Part shown: in pieces, positions 53,952 to 61,966 of the stretch | How the letters are laid out: each line of letters starts with the position of its first letter | Numbering within the stretch: the stretch's first letter is position 1 | NCBI GenBank assembly: GCA_025655455.1 | Contig: JAHXIV010000007.1 | Location: 62,001-126,000, forward strand | Direction of reading: 5' to 3' | DNA: 64,000 nt | Source: a gamma proteobacterium symbiont of Taylorina sp. | Lineage (GTDB): Bacteria > Pseudomonadota > Gammaproteobacteria > GRL18 | Position numbers and translations under genes: made by a program | The notes under the pieces: generated by a model | The model's database searches: none | Told to the model about the DNA's origin: nothing | What the model saw: the letters and a program-made list of their open reading frames with translations, nothing else

Positions 53952-56900
53952 CTAGTTGAGAATGCAGCGTACACGATACCTGGTAGATTTAAGTCTTGCA
54001 TAACTATTATTACCAAAATAATCGAATTCTATTGCACGATCAGCATCTGTGCTACTTTCAACTGATGTCCAGTAACCATTATTATCATCCTCTAAACAAG
54101 CACCGTCGCGTCTATAATCATCTAATGTAGGTAAAGTCCAATTATTATAACCATCTAAAGAGAGATCCCTGCAATATTTCATTGCATCTTCCCAGCTATA
54201 ACGAATATCATCACTACATTGCTGCCATGTTCCACTATCCTTAATATCACATGAATTCATCACTTCAGATAAGGCAATACCTTGAATGCTACAGTTACCT
54301 TCAGTTGGGGGATTATCTTCACCATCCTCATCATCTTCACCACTATTTTCCTCATCATCTTCACTATCATTTTCCTCAGAATCTGTGCAGCTTGCAGAAA
54401 AATCAAAGTTGGGTGCATCGACAACGGTTAAATACTGTGAAAGTTGTTCAGGTTTTGGCGTAAAATCAGCCTGTTTTATTATTCCATTCAGTCTGACATT
54501 GACTGTTTCATCAGCCGTTTGTATCTGATTCAGGTAATTATATACTTTTTGACTGCAAGGACCATTATGTGCATCTATCGGAAGTTTACGCAGTTCATAA
54601 AGCTTTCTGATAAATGACCACATAGGTATAATTTCATCGCCAATATTGTCGCTTATATTTCTACTGGTATTTTTAGTAGTATCTGCTTTAATATCCTTAA
54701 TGACAGAACTTCCAAACTGGTATATTGTATTCATAATGCCGATAGCTGTTCCACCAATTGCACCAATAATAGCACCGCCGGAATAGTTCCAGCTGCAGCT
54801 CCAGTACCAGCTGTTATAATCTGCCAGACCCTGTAAATAGTATGAATAGGTATCAGTTAATAAATCATCAATATGCGGTGAGATTTTGGGTTTGATTATT
54901 CCTAGTTGTGGTAATTCTTTTCGCATTTCAATAGGTAGATCTCGTATGATAGTCACCTTAGGCAATTCACCATCATCACAACCAATGATATTACCTGAAA
55001 CTAACCATCTATTGTCCAGATCTGAGCTTCTAAGCAGTGCAGATCTAGTGGCTGCAGACTGCTCATCTTCGATTTCAGAACGTTGTGTGCTTACACTGCC
55101 ATAGGGATTATCAACCACAACCTTTTCAGAAGTACCATCATTTGATTTAATTAAAACACTTATTTGAGAATCTGAAATATACTCCAATAGCATCTGTCCA
55201 CCCGCTTCAGGCATTGCCACAGCAACAGGTCTGCCATACTGGTCAAAATCCATAGTCAGATAATATGAAAAGTCACCATTGCTATCTTTTTTATCTAAAA
55301 CTAATTGCTCAAAATACTCTAATTCACCTTCACTATCTTTTTTTCCGAAAAAAGAATAATAGGTATCATCATGATCAATGGCTGTCATGATCCAATTATC
55401 TTCCTTTACAGTATTTACAAATTCAGCTTTAATCACTTCATGCTGAAATGCACTTGACCATAACCAAAGTGGATCCAGAGTATTTGCTGGAGTAACAATT
55501 AAGTAGAAGGTATAGATTCCATGTGGTAGAACATTAACTGGAATTTGTGACAGGACAGTGACTGAAACAGGATCAGTCTGATCCTGCCTCCAGGATTGAA
55601 GCCCTGCTGCATTTAATCCCTCGATGCCCCCCGATTCTGTAAACAGATAGATATCATTTGGATTAAGTACAGGTGCATACAAAGCAAGATATATATCAAC
55701 CGGAGTACTGAAACCATTTATATCAATCAACAGATCCAGCTGCTCACCATTATCAGCAGCTGAACCAAGTCCCATAGGAAAAGCATTATCAGGTTTGATA
55801 GCGGTTACTGGCATTTTTAGTGGAGAATAATTAAAAGCCTGAGTTACTGTTGGTGTTGTCATAATATTTGTAATAACAGCTTGAGTACAGGTTGATTCCT
55901 GACAGCTATTATTACACCAGTAGGCATTATTAGATTGGCAACTGGATTCTGTTTCACAATATTCAGGATGAGCATCAGAGCAAATTTCAGTATTTTGAAC
56001 AGGAGTGGTTTGAGAAAGCTGCAGAATTTCTGTTTCAGTTAAAGCCCGGTTATATATCTTGACATCATCAATGGCACCATTAAAATAACCTGGATTACCA
56101 TTCCATCCTCTGCCAAAATAAAAATTCTCAGTGCCTTTAAATTCAAAGCCAGGGTTTCCATATACCCATTCACTATCCCGTATCCCATTGATATATAACT
56201 TTGTCTTTCCATCAGATGTCCATATTGCAACAGCATGATTCCATAAACCTGAAGTAATTTTATTGGGTGAAAGCTTATGATTATCGCCAACTCCCAGACG
56301 TAAACTGGCATTGCTTGATGTTGTATTTTCTGCATCCAGATATAAACGATCACTGCTTCCACCATAGTATTGAAAAATAAATGAACTACTGCCGGAAGCT
56401 TCTGCAGAGACATTAAACCAGGCACTGATAGAACCTTCACTAGTATCAATATATTGATTTATTTCCTCTTTGTTCCATATACTAATAAAATCATCCTGAC
56501 CATCAAATCCTGCTGCCTGATTCAATTTGCCATTGACATATATAACACCGTTGTTTTCAGTACCATGATGACCATTGCCGCTGAAATCATCAGCATTACC
56601 ATTAAAAGGGTAATAGGCAATCAGGCCGCTGTCTATGCTTGTTTCCTGATTATCAGTCATATTTTCATCCTGATAATCAACATCCAGCTGCAGAGTTTTT
56701 TGATTATTGGCAATATCATGTCTTGAGTGCTGAGCAGTGTTGGTCATTGCACCACCTCGGTCTGCATAGGTGCCATAGGAATTTAACTCTACCTTAAGCC
56801 AGATATCTTTACTGCCCGTAAAACTGTCGGGTAGAAGCTGATTATAGGACTGGATATTATAACCTCCATTATCTGGAGGCGGTGTGGCTTCTACTAGTTT

Positions 56901-57248
56901 GATCCAGTTTATACCATCGGTTGAAGCATAAATAAAACTATGTCCTTTGCTGTAAGTCCAGTGAAAGGTGGTGGTACGAATATAGAGTTTTGCTTCAGCA
57001 ACGGACATGGAAAAATTAAAATGATAAATAATAGTTCCCGGCTCGGCATTATCCATTGTTGCTGCACCAATATCCTGTTTCCAGTAAACATAATTTGACT
57101 CGGTCTGAATGACAGCATTATTGCTACTGACAATATAATCATCTGCTGTTGCAGAGGAAGGATTGTTAATAGTGTAGGAAAAATCATATGCGAAACTTAA
57201 TGAGGTGCTTATTATAAAGAGAAATACAATAGCGGTTATTTGTTTCAT
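53952..57248 (-). CDS. Large exported LamG / DUF1566 domain protein
   Basis: 1098 residues. Signal peptide (1-20). Residues about 22-195 are a beta-sandwich-like module with YWKQDIGAATM and WIKLVEATPP. A LamG/concanavalin-like domain follows (about 205-415, GLIAYYPFNGNADDFSGNG, AVAIWTSDGKTKLYINGI, YNRALTETEILQL). Then a cysteine-rich patch (about 420-455), a long beta-rich part, a hydrophobic glycine-rich segment (GAIIGAIGGTAIGIMNTIY, about residue 880), a very acidic Asp/Glu linker (about 980-1015) and a C-terminal DUF1566 domain (WEDAMKYCRDLSLDGYNNW to YRVRCILN). A cell-surface binding protein is likely; ligand unknown. Confidence 0.75.
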   Translation of the reverse strand: MKQITAIVFLFIISTSLSFAYDFSYTINNPSSATADDYIVSSNNAVIQTESNYVYWKQDIGAATMDNAEPGTIIYHFNFSMSVAEAKLYIRTTTFHWTYSKGHSFIYASTDGINWIKLVEATPPPDNGGYNIQSYNQLLPDSFTGSKDIWLKVELNSYGTYADRGGAMTNTAQHSRHDIANNQKTLQLDVDYQDENMTDNQETSIDSGLIAYYPFNGNADDFSGNGHHGTENNGVIYVNGKLNQAAGFDGQDDFISIWNKEEINQYIDTSEGSISAWFNVSAEASGSSSFIFQYYGGSSDRLYLDAENTTSSNASLRLGVGDNHKLSPNKITSGLWNHAVAIWTSDGKTKLYINGIRDSEWVYGNPGFEFKGTENFYFGRGWNGNPGYFNGAIDDVKIYNRALTETEILQLSQTTPVQNTEICSDAHPEYCETESSCQSNNAYWCNNSCQESTCTQAVITNIMTTPTVTQAFNYSPLKMPVTAIKPDNAFPMGLGSAADNGEQLDLLIDINGFSTPVDIYLALYAPVLNPNDIYLFTESGGIEGLNAAGLQSWRQDQTDPVSVTVLSQIPVNVLPHGIYTFYLIVTPANTLDPLWLWSSAFQHEVIKAEFVNTVKEDNWIMTAIDHDDTYYSFFGKKDSEGELEYFEQLVLDKKDSNGDFSYYLTMDFDQYGRPVAVAMPEAGGQMLLEYISDSQISVLIKSNDGTSEKVVVDNPYGSVSTQRSEIEDEQSAATRSALLRSSDLDNRWLVSGNIIGCDDGELPKVTIIRDLPIEMRKELPQLGIIKPKISPHIDDLLTDTYSYYLQGLADYNSWYWSCSWNYSGGAIIGAIGGTAIGIMNTIYQFGSSVIKDIKADTTKNTSRNISDNIGDEIIPMWSFIRKLYELRKLPIDAHNGPCSQKVYNYLNQIQTADETVNVRLNGIIKQADFTPKPEQLSQYLTVVDAPNFDFSASCTDSEENDSEDDEENSGEDDEDGEDNPPTEGNCSIQGIALSEVMNSCDIKDSGTWQQCSDDIRYSWEDAMKYCRDLSLDGYNNWTLPTLDDYRRDGACLEDDNNGYWTSVESSTDADRAIEFDYFGNNSYARLKSTRYRVRCILN

Positions 57249-57475
57249 AACGACTCTCTGAGCAGGAAGGAATAACGATCACCGAGCAGGTGTATAATCC
57301 AGCAAACGTAAGCAATTAAGATAACATTACAATTGTGGAAATATTTTGTCAATGATGCAGATCATGTTTTTATAGCTATTCTTCTTATTGGATATATTAG
57401 AAACTATTTTGGATGTTTTTGTATGATCTAAAGGTGATGATGGGCTTGTCCTTGAACTGCGGGTATTTACTTTAG
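57249..57475. other. Intergenic region upstream of the LamG/DUF1566 gene
   Basis: About 227 bp between two minus-strand genes. It should hold the promoter of the large exported protein. GAGCAGG occurs twice (57262 region and 57285 region). No clear promoter hexamers, hairpin or reading frame; I see no cyclic-di-GMP riboswitch signature. Confidence 0.3.
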
Positions 57476-58798
57476 CTACTGTTTGATAAGCTCCAGATAT
57501 TTTTCTTCCATGCTTAAGTATTCCATTTCAAGTTTAGAATATTTCTCTTCTAATGCTTTGCTTTTTTCCAGCTGACTTTCCAGCTGATTGATTTTAGCGG
57601 ATTGTTCGTCACTATGATCTTCCATGCCGGTAATACAACTCAATAGTTCTTTGCTTTCCTGAGCAAATCTGGCAATCATCTTATCTTTCTTTTCCAGCTT
57701 ATCAGTCATTTCAAGGGAGGGTTGGTTGACGTTCGAGTCTTGTGATGATTTTTGTAACTGATCCTGTTGATTAAGTTTCATTTTTAAATTGGATAGTTCT
57801 GAAGTCAGAGTCTGTATTTCCATATCCATGGTTTCTATACACATTTCAGAATCTTTTAATTGACGAGTCATTACTTCAATACCTGCGTTTAATTCGTTGG
57901 TATCCGGTGCCTGACCTGATGGCGGGTTGGATAATTTATTCTGTAAAGCCCATATTTTTTCAAACTGACCTGCAACCTGCTGCTTCAGTCGATTAATTTC
58001 ATCTTTTCTTTCATTAATCAAATTATCACTATAATCCATATTATTAGAAACACTTTGATGGTGTGCCTCCTTATCCATAGCTATCATTTGGCCCATATTG
58101 ATATAATGAGTTTTATTTTGTTCAACAATGGCTAAAATTTCAGCAGAATTATCACTTCCTTCCGCCAGATCAGCTATTTTCTGGTTGAGAACTTCAATCT
58201 CGGCAACACTATTGCTCAATTTAGCCTGTAATTCAAAATATAATTGTTTAAATTTTTCTAAATTAACTAAGCGTTTATGGGCATTTTCAAGCTGGATTTT
58301 TAATGCTTCATCATTATTTTTTTCAGCATTCAAAGCTATTTCGGATGCTTCATCATGTAATATAGGTTCAAGATAGTTTTCAATTAATGGTGTTAATTCA
58401 TTTTTAATTTTTTCCCAACTGGCTTGTGCTTCGTTGCTGTTTTCCAATGCATTACGGGTAGTAATGAGTGTCTGATACAGTGAGATGATAATAAATTTTT
58501 CTACTGATAATTTTTCAGAATTATTGTTGCCGGCATATTCATTTTCCTGTACTTCGTTTAATTGATGAACATAGTCTATCAGTTGATTTAATAAGGTTAA
58601 AATTCTTTCTTCAGTCTGCTCATTTTCTTCATCCAGTAGTTGTTTCTTAAGTTTTTTTATGGTCTCTTTTAAAGAAAGCATATAGGCTTTTAGTTTTTTT
58701 CGATCATTGTTAATCAGCCAGATAACTGCACTCAAAATACCTATGAGCAAAACCGCTATTTCGCCTGATATAGTCCAGAAAACTGGTGATATGTCCAT
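57476..58798 (-). CDS. Membrane-anchored coiled-coil protein of unknown function
   Basis: 440 residues: one N-terminal transmembrane helix (about 8-29, GEIAVLLIGILSAVIWLI) and then an almost continuous coiled coil, heptad-rich in Leu, Glu, Lys and Gln (for example KLRNL-type repeats in SLKETIKKLKKQLLDEE and LESQLEKSKALEEKYSKLEMEY). No enzymatic motif. A tethering or structural role in the cell envelope is likely. Single gene; start MDISPVFW. Confidence 0.75.
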   Translation of the reverse strand: MDISPVFWTISGEIAVLLIGILSAVIWLINNDRKKLKAYMLSLKETIKKLKKQLLDEENEQTEERILTLLNQLIDYVHQLNEVQENEYAGNNNSEKLSVEKFIIISLYQTLITTRNALENSNEAQASWEKIKNELTPLIENYLEPILHDEASEIALNAEKNNDEALKIQLENAHKRLVNLEKFKQLYFELQAKLSNSVAEIEVLNQKIADLAEGSDNSAEILAIVEQNKTHYINMGQMIAMDKEAHHQSVSNNMDYSDNLINERKDEINRLKQQVAGQFEKIWALQNKLSNPPSGQAPDTNELNAGIEVMTRQLKDSEMCIETMDMEIQTLTSELSNLKMKLNQQDQLQKSSQDSNVNQPSLEMTDKLEKKDKMIARFAQESKELLSCITGMEDHSDEQSAKINQLESQLEKSKALEEKYSKLEMEYLSMEEKYLELIKQ

Positions 58799-59086
58799 TG
58801 TCTACTATCTTTCAAATATTTTAAGGGATAACTAGTACCTGAACGCATTAGTTTTGACTGGTTCAATTGTAGTAAAAAACAGGCTTAATCGATGATTCAT
58901 GTATTTTCAACTGATCTGAATTAATGTGTTCAGGTACCAGTATAGTCATCGGCATGATAGATAACTTCTTTAATTAAGATCCATCAGCCAATAAAATTCA
59001 GCCAAATTCAATCTGCTATGGCTATTGTTCTGCTTAATAGCTTATAATTTAGCGTATTTTTTTAATGAATTTCAGGTACATATTTT
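58799..59086. other. Region upstream of arsM: palindrome plus partial leader repeat
   Basis: 288 bp in the gap between the divergent coiled-coil gene and arsM. It holds a 111-bp imperfect palindrome (58831-58941) and, at 58978-59003, AGATCCATCAGCCAATAAAATTCAGC, similar to the start of the leader repeat. The arsM start ATGTTTGATGAA is 83 bp further on. No gene. Confidence 0.5.
58831..58941. mobile_element. MITE-like palindromic element 3 (111 bp)
   Basis: ACTAGTACCTGAACGCATTA (58831-58850) pairs with TAATGTGTTCAGGTACCAGT (58922-58941): 20-bp arms with two mismatches. The similarity continues imperfectly inward (GACTGGTTCAATTGTAG against the inverse of CTGATCTGAATT). Another non-coding palindrome, unrelated in ends to elements 1 and 2. 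Its CAGGTACCAGTATAGTC end resembles CAGGTACTATAGTC after the motif at 39977. Confidence 0.6.
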
Positions 59087-60148
59087 ATGTTTGATGAAGT
59101 AAAAGATTATTACGGCAAAATATTACAGTCCTCTACAGATTTAAAAACAGATGCCTGTTGTACTGATACTGCATTGCCTGACTATTTAAAGCAGGCAATG
59201 GCTAAAATTCATGCTGAAGTTGCTTCCCGTTACTATGGCTGTGGTCTGGTTCGGCCTCAGCAATTACAGGGGATGCGTATTTTAGATTTAGGCTGTGGTT
59301 CCGGTCGTGATTGTTATATTTTGTCCCAGATGGTTGGTGAGGATGGATTTGTTTTGGGTGTTGATATGACAGATGAACAACTGGAAGTTGCCAATCAATA
59401 TATTGATTACCATACCGATGCCTTTGCCTATAAGAAGCCCAATATTGCATTTAAAAAGGGTTATATTGAAAGACTTGATGAATTAGATCTGGATGATAAC
59501 AGTTTTGATATTATCGTTTCTAATTGTGTGATTAATTTATCACCGGATAAAGAATCAGTGCTTAAGGAAGCCTATCGTGTACTGAAACCCGGGGGAGAGC
59601 TTTATTTTTCAGATGTCTATAGTGATCGCCGTGTGCCTGAAGAACTGGTTAAAGATCCGGTCTTATATGGTGAATGTTTAAGTGGAGCATTGTATTGGAA
59701 TGACTTTCAGAACCTTGCCAAACAATGCGGCTTTCTTGATCCCCGGCTGGTTGAAGACCGCCCATTAGGAATTGATAATGCACAAATTGAAGCATTAATT
59801 GGCCATATTAATTTTTATTCTGCAACCTATCGTTTATTTAAATTAGATGATCTGGAACCTGCCTGTGAAGACTATGGTCAGTCAGTTGTATATAAGGGGA
59901 CAATTGAGCATCATAAAAACCATTTTACATTGGATAAATATCATACTATTGAAAAGGGTCGTCACTTTTCTGTTTGTGGCAATACCTGGAAAATGTTGTA
60001 TGGTAGTCGTTTCAGAGAGCATTTTGAATTTTTTGGTCATATGAAAAATCACTTCGGTATTTTCCCTGGCTGCGGCAGTACTATTCCTTTTTCTGACTCA
60101 GCTCAAACAGGCCATAGCTCTGATAGTAGCGGAGGGAGCTGCTGTTAA
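59087..60148 (+). CDS. arsM: Arsenite S-adenosylmethionine methyltransferase
   Basis: 353 residues. Methylates As(III), using SAM. SAM motif I LDLGCGSGRD (67-76) and post-I GVDMTDEQ. All four conserved cysteines are found: Cys24, Cys52, Cys147 (SNCVINLSPDK) and Cys197 (YGECLSGALYW); the spacings 24-52 and 147-197 (28 and 50) equal those of the algal enzyme (44-72 and 174-224). C-terminal tail ends in SSGGSCC, two extra cysteines. No arsR, arsB or arsC nearby. The start MFDEVKDYYG is the natural family N terminus. Confidence 0.9.
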   Translation: MFDEVKDYYGKILQSSTDLKTDACCTDTALPDYLKQAMAKIHAEVASRYYGCGLVRPQQLQGMRILDLGCGSGRDCYILSQMVGEDGFVLGVDMTDEQLEVANQYIDYHTDAFAYKKPNIAFKKGYIERLDELDLDDNSFDIIVSNCVINLSPDKESVLKEAYRVLKPGGELYFSDVYSDRRVPEELVKDPVLYGECLSGALYWNDFQNLAKQCGFLDPRLVEDRPLGIDNAQIEALIGHINFYSATYRLFKLDDLEPACEDYGQSVVYKGTIEHHKNHFTLDKYHTIEKGRHFSVCGNTWKMLYGSRFREHFEFFGHMKNHFGIFPGCGSTIPFSDSAQTGHSSDSSGGSCC

Positions 60149-60174
60149 ATTCAGCACTCAATTATTGCTTATCA

Positions 60175-60951
60175 ATGATTAAAATTATAAAGGCTTTTAT
60201 GCGTATGTTTAAAGATTTTTTTGCGTTTAAGTGTACAGCTTTTGGTCAAACAGATATTGGCAAGGCTAGGGATCATAATGAGGATAATATCAGCCTGAAT
60301 CAGGAGCAGAATCTTTTTCTGCTGGCTGATGGAATGGGAGGTCATGATGCAGGTGAAGTAGCCAGCCAAATGGCTGTGGAAATAATTGAAAATGTATTAG
60401 CCGGATCATCACAGGATAAGTCTCGTCAGGAAACATTGATTATTGAGGCTGTTGAAAAAACAAATGCGGATATTTATCAGGAAAATATCCGTATGAAAGT
60501 AGACAATGGTAAGGGAATGGGTACAACGATTGTTGGCTGCCGTTACCTGGAAAAAGAGAAACAGGCTATCATCTTTAATGTTGGGGATAGCAGAGCCTAT
60601 AGTTATTATCAGGAAGAACTTTTACAAATCAGCACTGATCATTCATTATTACAACTCTGGAAGGAAGGCCTGCTTAAAAATCAGAAAAAACCAGCCGCCA
60701 ATATGCTGACCAAAGCATTGGGACCATACGCAGAGGTAGTAGCGGATACCTTGTTTTATCCTGTCAAAAAAGGGGAAAAATTGTTGTTATGTTCTGATGG
60801 TCTTACAACGATGGTGAGTGATGAAGACATACTGGATATTCTGATAGATAATCAGCAGTCAGCAGAAAAAATACCTGAATTGCTTATCAATAAGGCTAAT
60901 ATGGCTGGTGGTGAAGATAATATTTCTGTCATTATTATAAATTTCAGCTAA
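60175..60951 (+). CDS. PP2C-family Ser/Thr protein phosphatase
   Basis: 258 residues, PPM/Stp1 type. Metal-binding residues are visible: TDIGKARDHNEDN (Asp/Glu), LADGMGGHDAGEVAS, NVGDSRAYSY, LCSDGLTTMVSDEDI and AGGEDNISVIIINF. The N terminus has basic MIKIIKAFMRMFKDFF, possibly membrane-associating. 26 bp after arsM, so perhaps cotranscribed. It opposes the kinase encoded at 61967-64000. Confidence 0.9.
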   Translation: MIKIIKAFMRMFKDFFAFKCTAFGQTDIGKARDHNEDNISLNQEQNLFLLADGMGGHDAGEVASQMAVEIIENVLAGSSQDKSRQETLIIEAVEKTNADIYQENIRMKVDNGKGMGTTIVGCRYLEKEKQAIIFNVGDSRAYSYYQEELLQISTDHSLLQLWKEGLLKNQKKPAANMLTKALGPYAEVVADTLFYPVKKGEKLLLCSDGLTTMVSDEDILDILIDNQQSAEKIPELLINKANMAGGEDNISVIIINFS

Positions 60952-60973
60952 CACCTTACTTGGCTGATGGCTC
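60952..60973 (-). repeat. Partial leader repeat, after the PP2C gene
   Basis: Plus-strand CACCTTACTTGGCTGATGGCTC, which reversed reads GAGCCATCAGCCAAGTAAGGTG and resembles the first third of the leader repeat (GAGCCTTCAGCCAATAAAC). It starts at the base after the PP2C stop codon and is inverted with respect to the neighbouring genes. Only this end is seen. Confidence 0.4.
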
Positions 60974-61002
60974 TACGAACAATACTCATATTAACTTAAT
61001 TT

Positions 61003-61935
61003 GTGACTACTGAACTTATGTCTGAAATACTATCTGAAAAAACAATGCCGGCTGCAGTACTTTTTGCTGATCTGGTTGGTAGTACCGGACTTTATGACGT
61101 TAAAGGCGATAAGGCTGCCCGGCAGCTGGTAGGACTCTATCTTGCTAATTTAAAACAGCAGATTCAACAAAACTCCGGTATTACAGTCAAGTCACTGGGT
61201 GATGGAATACTTGCTTATTTTTTAAATATGGATGATGCAGTACAAGCTGCTTTAGATATCCATCAATCTGATTCTAGTTTTAATGGTCAAACTATGTTAT
61301 CTCATGTAGGCATCCACTATGGCGAAATCATTTTACGTAAGGGGGATATTTTCGGTGATGCAGTTAATCTTGCTGCTCGCCTTTCTGATCTTGCCAAGGC
61401 AGAGCAAACTATCCTTTCAGAACAGGCAGCACAATCAACTTCTGATATTTTTCAGGAACAACTGCGTAATATAGATAAGACAATTATCAAAGGAAAAAAG
61501 GAAGCCATTAACATCTATGAAGTGGTTATTCAGGATGATGATCAGACAGTCATGTTTTCACCGGATATTTTAAAAAAAATGACTTTAGAAAAAAGCTTAA
61601 ATTTGACCTGTCAGGATAAGCACTATAGTTTAAGTCAGACTTCTCCCGCTCTGACCATAGGTCGGGATAAGGAATGTGATATTAGTATTTCGTCACCAAT
61701 GATATCCAGACATCATGCTAAAATTAATTATCATAAGGGCGTTTTTACCTATATTGATCAAAGTACCAATGGCAGTTATCTTTATAGCAGGAAAACAGAG
61801 AATGCAATCTTTGTTGAAAGCTTTTTACGCAGAGAACAGCAGCAGTTAACAGAGTCGGGTATTATTTCAGTGGGTTCTCAAAAAGAGAAAAATACAGCTG
61901 ATCAACTGATTCATTTCTCAATTGCTGTTAAATAG
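61003..61935 (+). CDS. Class III nucleotide cyclase fused to an FHA domain
   Basis: 310 residues (GTG 61003; ATG 61018 is also possible, no clear Shine-Dalgarno). N-terminal adenylate/guanylate cyclase domain (about 14-175): VLFADLVGSTGLYD (first metal Asp), VKSLGDGILAYF (second metal Asp) and FGDAVNLAARLSDLA (transition-state Asn and Arg). C-terminal FHA domain (about 215-300): LTIGRDKECDISISSPMISRHHAKI (cited by ends) with the Gly-Arg, Ser and His that bind phosphothreonine and STNGSYLY. A cyclase switched by kinase-phosphorylated partners is the natural inference; the nucleotide product is unknown. Confidence 0.88.
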   Translation: MTTELMSEILSEKTMPAAVLFADLVGSTGLYDVKGDKAARQLVGLYLANLKQQIQQNSGITVKSLGDGILAYFLNMDDAVQAALDIHQSDSSFNGQTMLSHVGIHYGEIILRKGDIFGDAVNLAARLSDLAKAEQTILSEQAAQSTSDIFQEQLRNIDKTIIKGKKEAINIYEVVIQDDDQTVMFSPDILKKMTLEKSLNLTCQDKHYSLSQTSPALTIGRDKECDISISSPMISRHHAKINYHKGVFTYIDQSTNGSYLYSRKTENAIFVESFLRREQQQLTESGIISVGSQKEKNTADQLIHFSIAVK

Positions 61936-61966
61936 AAAATCACTTCCTTAACTGAGCTATTTATGT

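Noticed and set aside
53952-54250. Possible diversity-generating retroelement target (C-terminal DUF1566 domain)
   Set aside because: DUF1566/C-type-lectin-like ends are common retroelement targets, but no reverse transcriptase gene and no template repeat matching the gene end is seen in the window.
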